Source: Streptomyces stelliscabiei (GTDB lineage: Bacteria > Actinomycetota > Actinomycetes > Streptomycetales > Streptomycetaceae). From it: DNA of 64,000 nucleotides. Positions 9,266 to 17,126 of this stretch are shown piece after piece. Below the pieces are notes generated by a model, which was not told the origin of the DNA, searched no databases, and worked only from the letters and a program-made list of their open reading frames with translations. The position numbers were made by a program, and so were the translations under genes. The stretch lies in the NCBI RefSeq assembly GCF_014873495.1, contig NZ_JADBGF010000001.1, positions 9,610,001 through 9,674,000 on the forward strand, in the 5' to 3' direction. Within the stretch, counting starts at the first letter, position 1; every line of letters begins with the position of its first letter.

Positions 9266-9441
9266 GTCGTCCTCTCTTCGCACGCCCGAGGATGCGGTGG
9301 GCGCGGGCGGTCGACACCCGCGCCGGCGTGATGTGGCGTCAGCCTCCCACAGCGAGGTACGAGGGCTTCCGACGGACGGACGGACGCACGGACCGACGGC
9401 CGGCTCGGTGGCCGCGCCCCACGCCCCACTCCGGGGCCCGC

Positions 9442-9741
9442 TCAGGAAGCCGCGGCCGCTTCCGTCGCTTCGGACCCGTGGTCGGCGCCCGTGGCCTCGT
9501 CCTGTGCCATGCGGAGGAAGCGCCGGATCGCCTCGACCGACATGTCGAGCGCCTCGGACGCGGAGTCCTCGTCACCGAACATCTGTACGGCCTCGGTGAC
9601 GGCCACGGCCAGTTCGGTCTCCGCCTTGCGGACCTTGCCCTCGGCCTTGTCCACGGTGTCGACGACCGCCAACTGGCGGCGCTGCTTCTCCTGGAGTCGC
9701 TGTTTGCGGGAAAGTGTCTTGTCGGAGTTCTGCACAGTCAT
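9442..9741 (-). CDS. Small conserved hydrophilic helical protein
   Basis: 99 residues. Residues 10-60 are rich in Lys, Arg, Glu and Ala with heptad-like spacing (KTLSRKQRLQEKQRRQ), predicting a helix or short coiled coil. The C-terminal part ends in an Ala/Glu-rich tail. It resembles small hypothetical proteins common in Streptomyces. The start at 9741 fits the size and composition. On its strand TATGAT lies 7 bases before the ATG, a spacing that suggests leaderless transcription. It is divergent from the sulfotransferase with only 24 bases between the start codons. Confidence 0.65.
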   Translation of the reverse strand: MTVQNSDKTLSRKQRLQEKQRRQLAVVDTVDKAEGKVRKAETELAVAVTEAVQMFGDEDSASEALDMSVEAIRRFLRMAQDEATGADHGSEATEAAAAS

Positions 9742-9765
9742 GGCCAAGATCATAATAGGGGGATC
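9742..9765. promoter_or_regulatory. 24-bp divergent gap with overlapping promoter elements
   Basis: The two start codons face away from each other across 24 bases. The AT-rich core ATCATAAT reads TATGAT on the minus strand, 7 bases from the minus-strand ATG, and CATAAT on the plus strand. AGGGGG just before the plus-strand ATG is its ribosome binding site. The two genes therefore seem to share or overlap -10 elements, with the -35 elements inside the opposite coding region. Confidence 0.4.
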
Positions 9766-10788
9766 ATGCGCTCTCCGACCTTCGTCTTCGGTACCGGGCG
9801 CAGCGGCTCGACCGCGCTGTCCCGCATCCTCAACGCCCACCCGGACGTGCTCAGTCTGAACGAGTACATGGCCTCGGTGGGCGACGCGTCCTTCCCGCCG
9901 GGGGAGGTGGACGGCGAGGAGTTCTGGCAGGCGCTCGTCCGGCCCGCCCCGCACTTCGAGCGGATGATCCGCAGTGGGGTGCCACTGCCGGAGTTCCTCT
10001 ACACCCGCCGCCCCGGCAGGTACACGGCGGAGACGACGGGCATTCCCGCGCTCTCCCTGATGGTGCTGCCCCACCTGACCGACGATCCGGACGCACTGCT
10101 CGACGAACTCGGCGCGGAGGTGCCCCGGTGGCCGAAGCGCACCGCCGCCGAGCATCACCGGGCCCTGTTCGGGCTGCTCTGCGTGCGGTTCGCCCGCACC
10201 GCCGTCGTGGAGCGCTCCGGCTACTCGACCGGCTGGGCGCCGGGACTGCGGGCGGCCTTCCCGGACGCCACCTTCGTGCACATGTTCCGCGACGGCCCGG
10301 ACTGTGCCCTGTCCATGAGCCGTCACCCCGGCTACCGCGCGATCTCGCTGATGCGTGAGATCAAGGCACGGTCCGGCATCGACAGCTTCGCCGAGCTGAC
10401 CTCCGAGCACGTCCGCGCACTGCCCCCCGACCTGGCGCCCCTGCTCGACGAACGCTTCGATCCCGCGCTCGTACGCGACCGGCACATCCCCCTGCGGACC
10501 TTCGGCGCCCTGTGGTCCGAACTCGTCACCGAGGGAACGGAGTTCCTCGCCGGGCTCCCCGTCGACCGGCGCGCCACCCTCGCCTACGAGGACCTGCTGG
10601 ACGACCCCGCCCACGAACTGACCCGGCTGGCCGGCTTCATCGGCGTGGCCCCGCTGCCCCGGTGGCTGCACACCTCGTCCGCCTCGCTGGACCACGGTCG
10701 GCGCGGCTCCGCCCGCACCCTGCCCGCGGCCGAACTCGCCGCACTGCGGGCCGCGTGCGCGCCGGGCGAGCGCGTCCTGCGGACCTAG
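9766..10788 (+). CDS. Sulfotransferase family protein
   Basis: 340 residues. The N-terminal P-loop-like motif FGTGRSGST (residues 6-14) is the 5'-phosphosulfate-binding site of PAPS-dependent sulfotransferases. The second PAPS region is seen at HMFRDGPDCALSMSRHPGY, where Arg and Ser would bind the 3'-phosphate. The start at 9766 has AGGGGG just upstream. Such enzymes transfer sulfate from PAPS to hydroxyl or amino groups of metabolites or glycans. The acceptor is unknown and no PAPS-synthesis genes are nearby. Confidence 0.85.
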   Translation: MRSPTFVFGTGRSGSTALSRILNAHPDVLSLNEYMASVGDASFPPGEVDGEEFWQALVRPAPHFERMIRSGVPLPEFLYTRRPGRYTAETTGIPALSLMVLPHLTDDPDALLDELGAEVPRWPKRTAAEHHRALFGLLCVRFARTAVVERSGYSTGWAPGLRAAFPDATFVHMFRDGPDCALSMSRHPGYRAISLMREIKARSGIDSFAELTSEHVRALPPDLAPLLDERFDPALVRDRHIPLRTFGALWSELVTEGTEFLAGLPVDRRATLAYEDLLDDPAHELTRLAGFIGVAPLPRWLHTSSASLDHGRRGSARTLPAAELAALRAACAPGERVLRT

Positions 10789-10863
10789 CGCGGCGGCGGG
10801 AACATTCGTGCGGGCCGCCTCGTTGCCTTCCAGTCCGCACCTCGTCCTACTCCTGGGAGCATC

Positions 10864-11580
10864 GTGCCGAAGTCCACGCCCGCAACGTCCGTAGTCCTCC
10901 CCGCACTTCCGACCCTGAGCGCGCAGGCCGAGCGACTGATCGAGCTGGGCGTGCACGAACTCGCCGGACTGTCCGCCGACGAGGTCCGTACCTTCGCCGA
11001 GACCGTCGAGGCCGCGGCCGCACCGGCGTCCGGCGACGGCGTCCTGCTCGCGGTCCACCCGGACCTCGCCCCGGCCTCCGCGCTCGCGCCGCTGCTCCGC
11101 CGAGGAGACAAGCCGGGCTTCGTCGTCACCGACATGTCCGACGTCGACCGCTTCACGCCCTGTGCCGTGGAGGTGCCCGACGCCCGCCTCTACCTGGTCA
11201 CCGGTCTCGACCGGGGCGATCACCTGAGCAACTGGAGGCCGGAGGAGGCGTTGCCCGCCCTCGCCGGGGAGGACCGGACCCCGCTGCTGCTCACCGAGGG
11301 CCTCCACTGGGTGCTCCAGCAGCCGGCGGTCCTCGAACGCAACCACTGCTTCATGACCATCGGCTCCCGGCTGCGCAAGGAGAACGGCGCGCTGGACGCC
11401 CGCACCCCGGCGATCTGGATCAGCAACGGCACCGGGCGCGACGGCGTCGAGCGCCGCGACGCCCCCAAGGTCGGCTGGTGCTGGTGGGGCAACCGGCACA
11501 CCTGGCTGGGCTTCGCCTCCGCGACGAGGCGCGGGGCCCTGGACCGTCAGGAGAGGGGGCTCCCGGCGACCGGTGTGTGA
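10864..11580 (+). CDS. DUF5701-type protein
   Basis: 238 residues from GTG, with GGGAG upstream. No signal peptide or membrane segment. Hallmarks are the N-terminal helix AQAERLIELGVHELAGL and the C-terminal block WCWWGNRHTWLGFASA, which I associate with the actinobacterial DUF5701 family. The function is unknown. It follows the sulfotransferase by 75 bases and may be co-transcribed. The end overlaps the convergent MarR gene by 34 bases. Confidence 0.7.
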   Translation: MPKSTPATSVVLPALPTLSAQAERLIELGVHELAGLSADEVRTFAETVEAAAAPASGDGVLLAVHPDLAPASALAPLLRRGDKPGFVVTDMSDVDRFTPCAVEVPDARLYLVTGLDRGDHLSNWRPEEALPALAGEDRTPLLLTEGLHWVLQQPAVLERNHCFMTIGSRLRKENGALDARTPAIWISNGTGRDGVERRDAPKVGWCWWGNRHTWLGFASATRRGALDRQERGLPATGV

Positions 11581-12071
11581 CCCGGCTGCCGGGGGCTAGC
11601 GCACGTGCCCCGTGTCTCCGGCCGGCCGTGCCGCTCGGTGAGGGGGGCGAGTCGGTCCGTCAGATCGGTCAACTGCTCCGGTCCGACGCGGAGCCGGGCG
11701 AGGCCGCCGAGCACGGCGGCCTCGTAGGTGCCGCTGCTCCGGTGGACGAGGGCCGCGCCCCCGTCGGTGAGGGTCACATGGGTCGCGCGCGCGTCGCGGG
11801 GGCAGCGTGAGCGGGTGAGCCGTCCCAGGAGTTCCTGGCGGGACACGGAGCGGGAGGCCCGGCTACGGGAGAAGGCGAGCGACGCGGCGACATCGGTGAT
11901 GTGCAGGAAGCGGTAGGGGGAGGCGTGCAGGAGGGACAGGACCGCGAGTTCGTCCCAGGAGATGCCGAACTCCCGCCGCAGGGTGCGGTTCACCGAGGTT
12001 TCGAGCAGGCGGCTGAACCGGGCGAGGATCTCGCAGGCCCGGACGTCAGCCGTGCCGGGGTCTTCCTTCAT
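11547..12071 (-). CDS. MarR-family transcriptional regulator
   Basis: 174 residues. The winged helix-turn-helix is visible as LHITDVAASLAFSRSRASRSVSRQELLGRLTR (broken here: recognition helix near FSRSRASR), followed by the wing with THVTLTDGGAAL. It lies downstream of, and in the same direction as, the efflux pump gene 76 bases away, the usual arrangement for a MarR repressor of a multidrug pump that responds to the pump's substrate. A roughly 30-residue extension after the dimerisation helices is Pro/Arg-rich and probably disordered. Confidence 0.85.
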   Translation of the reverse strand: MKEDPGTADVRACEILARFSRLLETSVNRTLRREFGISWDELAVLSLLHASPYRFLHITDVAASLAFSRSRASRSVSRQELLGRLTRSRCPRDARATHVTLTDGGAALVHRSSGTYEAAVLGGLARLRVGPEQLTDLTDRLAPLTERHGRPETRGTCASPRQPGHTPVAGSPLS

Positions 12072-12147
12072 GGGGGAGGGCTCGTTTCCTGAGGTGTTCG
12101 ACGCGTCGGTGCGGGAGGGGGCGGATTGCCGTGGGGGAGCCGGCGGT

Positions 12148-13419
12148 TCACCCGGCCAGCGGGTCGGGGGCCGCCCGCCAGGGGCGGCACAGGGCGAGGA
12201 AGCTGCCCGTCGCGGCCAGCGCGAGGCCGAGGACGGACACGGCCATGGGCAGCGCGGTGGTCCGGCCGCCGAGGCCGGCGAGGGCGGGAGCGAGCGCCCC
12301 CATGAGGAACTGGGTGCTGCCCAGGAGGGCGGAGGCGCTGCCCGCCGCGTGGGGGGCGCGTTGCAGGCACAGCGCGGTGGTGGTGGGCAGGATCATGCCG
12401 ACCGGGCAGGCGGCGAGGAACAGCGCGACGGCGATCCAGGGCAGGCCCGCGTGGGTGGTGCCGACCAGGAGAACCAGGGCGGTCCCCGCGGCACCGAGCA
12501 GCGCCAGGCCGGCCGCCAGGACGCGGTGCGAGGGGAAGCGGCCGAGCAGAAACGTGGCGTTGAGCCGGCCGGTGGCGACCATGCCGAGCGAGTTGACGGC
12601 GAAGATCAGGCTGTACGTCTGCGGGGAGGCGCCGTAGATCTGCTGCAGGGTGAAGGAGGAGCCGGCGATGTAGGCGAACAGCGCGGCGAAGCCGAGGCCG
12701 CCGGTGAGCAGATAGCCGGTGAAACCGCTGTCGCGGAGCAGGCCGCGCATGGTGCGCAGGGTGGCGGGCAGTCCGCCGGAGCGGCGGCGCGTGGTCGGCA
12801 GGGTTTCGGACAGCCGCGTCGCGGTGGCGGCCAGGACGACCAGGCCCAGCAGGGTCAGGGCGGCGAAGACCCCGCGCCACGAGGTCAGGCGCAGCAGCTG
12901 GGCGCCGAGCACGGGGGCGACGATCGGTGCGGTGCCCGACACCAGCATCAGGGCCGACAGCAGCCGGGCGGCGGCGAGCCCGTCGTACAGGTCCCGGACC
13001 ACGGCACGGGCGATGACGATGCCGGCGGCTCCGGCCAGGCCCTGGACCAGACGCATGGAGATGAGCACCCCGGGGCTCGGCGCGAGCGCGCACACGGCAC
13101 TCGCCGCGACGTACACCGCCGCCCCCGCCAGCAGGGGCCGCCGACGGCCGAGGGCGTCGCTGAGCGGGCCGATGACCAGCTGGCCCACACCGATACCGAT
13201 CATGAAGGCGGTCAGGGTCAGCTGGGTGACGGCCTGTGAGATGTGCAGGTCGTCGCCGACCTGGGGGAGGGCCGGCAGATAGAGGTCGACGGTGAGCGGA
13301 CCGAGCGCGGTGAGCGATCCCAGGACCAGGACGAGGGTTGGACGGCGGAGGCGGCCGGGCGGCTGCGGCCCGGGGTGGTGGCGTTGCGGGGTCTCGGTGG
13401 TCCGGGGTGTCTCGGACAT
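12148..13419 (-). CDS. Bcr/CflA-type MFS drug efflux transporter
   Basis: 423 residues with 12 predicted membrane helices. The first helix reads SLTALGPLTVDLYLPALP, characteristic of the Bcr/CflA subgroup of DHA1 drug:proton antiporters. Motif A appears as GPLSDALGRRRPLL and the motif B/C region as SMRLVQGLAGAAGIVIARAVVRD. It would export drugs, dipeptides or sulfonamide-like compounds using the proton gradient. The MarR gene downstream is a likely regulator. A GC-rich 20-bp palindrome (13460-13479) lies about 40 bases before the start. Confidence 0.9.
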   Translation of the reverse strand: MSETPRTTETPQRHHPGPQPPGRLRRPTLVLVLGSLTALGPLTVDLYLPALPQVGDDLHISQAVTQLTLTAFMIGIGVGQLVIGPLSDALGRRRPLLAGAAVYVAASAVCALAPSPGVLISMRLVQGLAGAAGIVIARAVVRDLYDGLAAARLLSALMLVSGTAPIVAPVLGAQLLRLTSWRGVFAALTLLGLVVLAATATRLSETLPTTRRRSGGLPATLRTMRGLLRDSGFTGYLLTGGLGFAALFAYIAGSSFTLQQIYGASPQTYSLIFAVNSLGMVATGRLNATFLLGRFPSHRVLAAGLALLGAAGTALVLLVGTTHAGLPWIAVALFLAACPVGMILPTTTALCLQRAPHAAGSASALLGSTQFLMGALAPALAGLGGRTTALPMAVSVLGLALAATGSFLALCRPWRAAPDPLAG

Positions 13420-13459
13420 GGGCGTTCCCGGGGGTGTGGGCGGGCGCGGTGCCGCTCCG

Positions 13460-13479
13460 CGGCCTCGGTGCCGAGGCCG
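13460..13479. promoter_or_regulatory. 20-bp GC-rich palindrome between SMP-30-like gene and MFS gene
   Basis: Arms CGGCCTCGG and CCGAGGCCG (9 bp each) with a 2-base centre. It can act as terminator of the upstream minus-strand gene (stop at 13499) or as an operator 40-60 bases upstream of the MFS start. The very short loop fits a protein-binding palindrome better than a hairpin. A MarR site is possible but unproven. Confidence 0.4.
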
Positions 13480-13498
13480 GGGAGGGGGAGGGGCCGTG

Positions 13499-14440
13499 TC
13501 AGTGGTCGAGGTGGGCCAGCAGGAGGTTGGGGTCCTCGTTCGTGAGGTAGGCGGCGCTGGGGACGTACACCGTGTGGTCGTGGACCGCGATGGAGGTGGG
13601 CGTCCGCAGGCCGTCGGCCGCGGTGAGGACGGCGGTGTGCGTGCCGTCGGGGCGTACGAGGTCGACCTCGTCGTCGTCGCGGGCGGCGAGCAGGGTGTCG
13701 CCGCGGCCGGTGAAGGCGAAGTCGTCGATGTACGGCATACCGCTCGCGTGGACCTGGATCTTTCCGGCCCTGCCTCGCGCGGTCACCGGGATGCGCAGGA
13801 CGGTGCCCCGGTCGAGGTTGGTGGCCCAGACGGCGCCGTTGTGCAGCTTCAGGCCGTTGGCGCCGGCGAAGGTGGTGGGCTTCAGCGCCTTGTCGTCGGC
13901 CCACACGGTCGCGTTCCCGCCCTTGGCCGGAACGCGGTAGATGACCCCGTGCACGGAGTCGGTGGCGTAGAGGCGGTGGGTGTGCCGGTCGAGGGACAGG
14001 CCGTTGGGCAGTCCGTCGGCGGGGAGGGCCGCGATGCGATGCGGGCGGCCGCCGGGGCGGACGGCCCAGATGCCGGTGAGGTCGGCGGTGCCGGTGGCGT
14101 AGGTGACGTAGAGGGTGCCGTCGTCGGCGCGGGCGATGCCGCCGACGAACGCCTTGCCCAGGTTGGGGGTGTGGGGCTTCGCCGGCGCCGGCAGGGTGGC
14201 CAGGACGTGTGAGCGGCCGGACGGGGTGACGCGGACGATCTGCCGGGCGAAGGAGAAGGTCAGATAGGCGGCCCCGTCACGGCCGACGGTGATGTTCTCG
14301 GGCTGTTGCCCGGTGGCCAGGTCGAAGTGGGCAGCGACACGAGGCCGGGAGACGGGCTCGGTGGCCGCGGTGGCGGTCGTCGCGGTGGTCAGCAGGGCGA
14401 CGGCTGCCGCGAGGACGGTGAGCGAGGAGCGGGCGTGCAC
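13499..14440 (-). CDS. Secreted SMP-30/gluconolactonase-like beta-propeller protein
   Basis: 313 residues from GTG with AGGAGAA upstream. A Sec signal peptide spans about residues 1-32, ending in an Ala-rich TTATTATAATEP region. The mature part has repeated blades such as PENITVGRDGAAYLTF, GGIARADDGTLYVTYA, PNGLSLDRHTHRLYATD and ANGLKLHNGAVWATN, the NHL/SMP-30 pattern. Such proteins are secreted hydrolases or ligand-binding propellers; the reaction is unknown. It lies upstream of the MFS gene on the same strand, 79 bases apart. Confidence 0.8.
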   Translation of the reverse strand: MHARSSLTVLAAAVALLTTATTATAATEPVSRPRVAAHFDLATGQQPENITVGRDGAAYLTFSFARQIVRVTPSGRSHVLATLPAPAKPHTPNLGKAFVGGIARADDGTLYVTYATGTADLTGIWAVRPGGRPHRIAALPADGLPNGLSLDRHTHRLYATDSVHGVIYRVPAKGGNATVWADDKALKPTTFAGANGLKLHNGAVWATNLDRGTVLRIPVTARGRAGKIQVHASGMPYIDDFAFTGRGDTLLAARDDDEVDLVRPDGTHTAVLTAADGLRTPTSIAVHDHTVYVPSAAYLTNEDPNLLLAHLDH

Positions 14441-14552
14441 GGGTCGGTTCTCCTGAATCGGGTCGGTGGGAGGGGACGCCCCGTTGCCGGCCCTTGTCAC
14501 GACCGGCGACAGGGCGGAGCGTCGAGGTGGTGCGGAAAGCGGGTCGGCCGGC

Positions 14553-15206
14553 TCAGGGGGCGACGATCTTGATCGTGCTCGCCCAGCCGTGGCCGCCCGC
14601 GCGGAGCTGCAGTGCCATGTGCAGCAGCTGGAAGCCCTCCAGCTCGCGCGCGTGCCGGAGCGCGCCGACGTCGACCGGGGTGAGCCCGCCGGAGGAGACC
14701 AGGTCCGCGACCTGATTGCGTGCGGCCTCGTCGTCACCGGCGATGAAGACGTCGAGCGGGGTGCCGTCCACCTGTCCGGCGACGAGGGTGGTGGCGAACG
14801 TGGTGTTGAAGGCCTTGACGACGCGGGTGCCCGGCGCGGCGGCTTCGCCGATCCGCTCGGCGGCGGAGGTGCCGGGGGCGACGGCGAGGGCGTCGAACGC
14901 GGCGTCGACCGGGTTGCTGATGTCGACCAGCACCTTGCCGCTCAGCCGTGTTCCGTAGCGGGCCGCGAGCTGCTCGGCCGCGCCGAAGGGCACCGCGAGG
15001 ACCACGATGTCCGCGCCGTCCACGGCGGAGTCGTCGGCGGCGACGGCCGTGCGGCCACCGCCGGTGTCCCCGGCGCGCAGCTCGTCGGCGAGCGCTACGG
15101 CCTTGCCGGTGTCCTTGGCGGTGATCGTGACCTCGTGGCCGCCCGCCAGGGCACGGATGGCGATGCCGCGGGCCATGGCGCCCGCTCCGACGATGGTGAT
15201 CTTCAT
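14553..15206 (-). CDS. NAD(P)-binding oxidoreductase, F420-reductase (NpdG)-like
   Basis: 217 residues. The N-terminal Rossmann block KITIVGAGAMARGIAIRALAGGHEV begins at residue 2. Further marks are VVLAVPFGAAEQLA, VLVDISNPVD and VVKAFNTTFATTLV, which define the small F420:NADP-oxidoreductase-like group, although many members act on other substrates. The start at 15206 is followed directly by the Rossmann motif. It is 22 bases downstream of the metallo-beta-lactamase gene on the same strand, probably co-transcribed. Confidence 0.85.
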   Translation of the reverse strand: MKITIVGAGAMARGIAIRALAGGHEVTITAKDTGKAVALADELRAGDTGGGRTAVAADDSAVDGADIVVLAVPFGAAEQLAARYGTRLSGKVLVDISNPVDAAFDALAVAPGTSAAERIGEAAAPGTRVVKAFNTTFATTLVAGQVDGTPLDVFIAGDDEAARNQVADLVSSGGLTPVDVGALRHARELEGFQLLHMALQLRAGGHGWASTIKIVAP

Positions 15207-15228
15207 GGAGGTCGGCGCCTTTCTCGGC

Positions 15229-16008
15229 TCAGTTGCCGGCGGGGAAGAGGGAGCGGTTGGCGATGTCGATGATGAACGGGCCGACATGGGTGGGGTAGCG
15301 GTCCACGATGGCCTGCTTGTACGCGTCGCCGTCGTCGCCGAGGAGTGCGCGAGCGTCGGTGAGGTAGCGGCGGATGTCGGGGTAGATCTCGGGGCCGGTG
15401 GGCAGGCCGTGCCCGGCGAGGACGGTGTCGTAGCCGGTCTGGGCGGCGAGGAGGTCCAGGGCGTGTTCCCAGCCGGTGATGTCGTTGTTGCCGAGGTAGA
15501 GGTGGACGTCGTTGTAGACGAGGTCCTGGGCGACGAGGACGCCTTGTTCGGGGAGTTTGACGAGGAGACCGTCGGCGGCCTCGCCGCCGGTGACGGCCTC
15601 GAAGACGAAGGGGATGCCGTCGACGGTCTCGGTGCCGGGGGTGAGGTCGACGGTGGGGGTGAAGTCGGGGAGGGGGATGACCTGGCCGGTGGGCAGGCGG
15701 CTGTCGCCGCGGGCGATGATCTGTTCCCGGACCTGGGGCAGGGCGTGGACGGGTACGTCGAAGCGGGCGGCGCCGTTGTAGTGGTCGGGGTGGGCGTGGG
15801 TGACGATGAGGCGGTCGAGAGGCTTGCCGAGGCCTCGGGCGTAGGCGAGGGCCTCGTCGGCGTAGGCGGGCAGGAGTTGGGCGTCGATCGCGATGATCCG
15901 GGCTGGGGTCTCGATCAGCTGGGTGGTGGTGTGGAAGGTGTCGGCCGGGGACATGTAGCTGTGGATGCGGACCGCGCCCCTGTCGAGGACCGTGACTGTG
16001 CCGTTCAT
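15229..16008 (-). CDS. Metallo-beta-lactamase-fold hydrolase with intact metal site
   Basis: 259 residues, GGGAG 7 bases before the ATG. The zinc-binding motif THAHPDHYNG places His71, His73, Asp75 and His76, and a later AGHGLP supplies another ligand, so a dinuclear site should form. No signal peptide. It heads a two-gene unit with the F420-reductase-like gene and is divergent from an AraC regulator, which probably controls it. A second MBL-fold gene 3 kb away (18900-19706) has lost two of these ligands. Confidence 0.88.
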   Translation of the reverse strand: MNGTVTVLDRGAVRIHSYMSPADTFHTTTQLIETPARIIAIDAQLLPAYADEALAYARGLGKPLDRLIVTHAHPDHYNGAARFDVPVHALPQVREQIIARGDSRLPTGQVIPLPDFTPTVDLTPGTETVDGIPFVFEAVTGGEAADGLLVKLPEQGVLVAQDLVYNDVHLYLGNNDITGWEHALDLLAAQTGYDTVLAGHGLPTGPEIYPDIRRYLTDARALLGDDGDAYKQAIVDRYPTHVGPFIIDIANRSLFPAGN

Positions 16009-16136
16009 GAGGGTGCTCCCTGTGGTAAGGGCGGCGTCACGCCGCCTTGACGTCCTCCACTCTCTTCGGAAAACCACAGGCGGGCGAGATACCCTGGCGA
16101 CAGGGCATGGTAGATCGAGGACATCTGGAGATCGTG
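16009..16136. promoter_or_regulatory. Divergent promoter region of AraC and MBL genes
   Basis: 128 bp. It contains an imperfect dyad CCCTG-GCGA-CAGGG (16092-16105) about 30 bases before the AraC start. No strong -10/-35 pair was recognised. Binding of the AraC protein here is inferred only from the arrangement. Confidence 0.35.
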
Positions 16137-17051
16137 ATGCTTCCCGCGCGTCCGGACGGCGCCGACGCGTCCGCCGGCGGTCCCATCCTTCGGCTCGACT
16201 TCAGTCCGCCCGAGGAGCGCGTCCCCGGTTTCGAGGTCATCGACCTGGCGACCCTGCACGAGCGGCGCCGGCGCAGGGGCAGGCGGCCCGATCTGGTGCA
16301 CCGGGTCGACTTCCACGCCCTCACCCTGGTCACCGAGGGCAGCGGCGAACACGCGATCGACTTCGTGACCTATCCGTGCCGCCCCGGCACGCTCCTGTGG
16401 GTCCGTCCCGGCCAGGTGCAGAGCTTCGTCCGGCCGGGCACGGCCAACGGCACACTCCTGCTGTTCACGGCGGCCTTCCCGCCCCACACCAGCAGCGCGG
16501 ACCGGCTGGTCGACGAGTGGTACGGGTCGGCGTGCCGGCAGCTGGGCGCGACCCCGACCTACGCGGTGCTGTCCACGCTGATGGGTCAGATCCGGGCCGA
16601 GTACGGCCGGCCGGCGCAGAGCGTGTCGGCGGAGATCCTCCAACTGCTGCTGGCGACCGTCCTGTTGCAGATCGACCGGCTGCCCCACCCCGACAGCGGC
16701 GCAGGCCCGCGGGCCGGCGGCGAGGTCTACGCCCGTTTCCGTGCCGAGCTGGAACGCTCGTACGCCACCAGCCGGCGCGCCGCCGACTACGCCCACCACC
16801 TCGGCTACACCGTCAAGACCCTCACCCGCGCCTGCGTCGCCGCCACCGGACAGCCCGTCAAGCCCGTCATCGACGGCCGCGTCGCCCTGGAGGCACGGCG
16901 GCTGCTCGCCCACACCGACGAACCGGTGGCCACCATCGCCCGCCGCCTGGGTTTCCCCGAACCCACCAACTTCGGCAAGTTCTTCACCCGCCACACCGGC
17001 GTCACCCCCGGCGCCTTCCGGCAGACGCACCAGAGCCAGGGCCGCGCGTAG
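16137..17051 (+). CDS. AraC-family transcriptional regulator
   Basis: 304 residues from the ATG at 16137 (GGAG 6 bases upstream); an in-frame ATG at 16107 lacks a ribosome binding site. The N-terminal part is a cupin-like sensing domain (HALTLVTEGSGEHAIDF, CRPGTLLWVRPGQVQSF). The C-terminal 100 residues hold two helix-turn-helix units, the second with RRLGFPEPTNFGKFFTRHTGVTPGAFR. It is divergent from the MBL/F420-reductase genes and probably activates them. Confidence 0.9.
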   Translation: MLPARPDGADASAGGPILRLDFSPPEERVPGFEVIDLATLHERRRRRGRRPDLVHRVDFHALTLVTEGSGEHAIDFVTYPCRPGTLLWVRPGQVQSFVRPGTANGTLLLFTAAFPPHTSSADRLVDEWYGSACRQLGATPTYAVLSTLMGQIRAEYGRPAQSVSAEILQLLLATVLLQIDRLPHPDSGAGPRAGGEVYARFRAELERSYATSRRAADYAHHLGYTVKTLTRACVAATGQPVKPVIDGRVALEARRLLAHTDEPVATIARRLGFPEPTNFGKFFTRHTGVTPGAFRQTHQSQGRA

Positions 17052-17070
17052 GAGCTCGCAGGGGAAAGCG

Positions 17071-17113
17071 CGAACGCGCGGCGGCGGCCGAGGAGGCCAC
17101 CACCGCGCGTTCG
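17071..17113. terminator. Bidirectional hairpin between convergent genes
   Basis: Perfect 11-bp arms CGAACGCGCGG (17071-17081) and CCGCGCGTTCG (17103-17113), with a 21-base GC-rich loop. It sits between the AraC stop (17051) and the stop of the convergent secreted phosphodiesterase (17127), so it can terminate both. Confidence 0.6.
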
Positions 17114-17126
17114 GTACCGGGGCGTG

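Noticed and set aside
9371..9396. GACG-type microsatellite
   Set aside because: Only about six imperfect units in a short intergenic region; no evidence of function.
9442..11499. A 685-codon open frame on the minus strand opposite the sulfotransferase
   Set aside because: It has Gly/Arg/Asp-rich shadow composition and no domain; only its last 99 codons form a real small gene, and the sulfotransferase on the other strand is clearly genuine.
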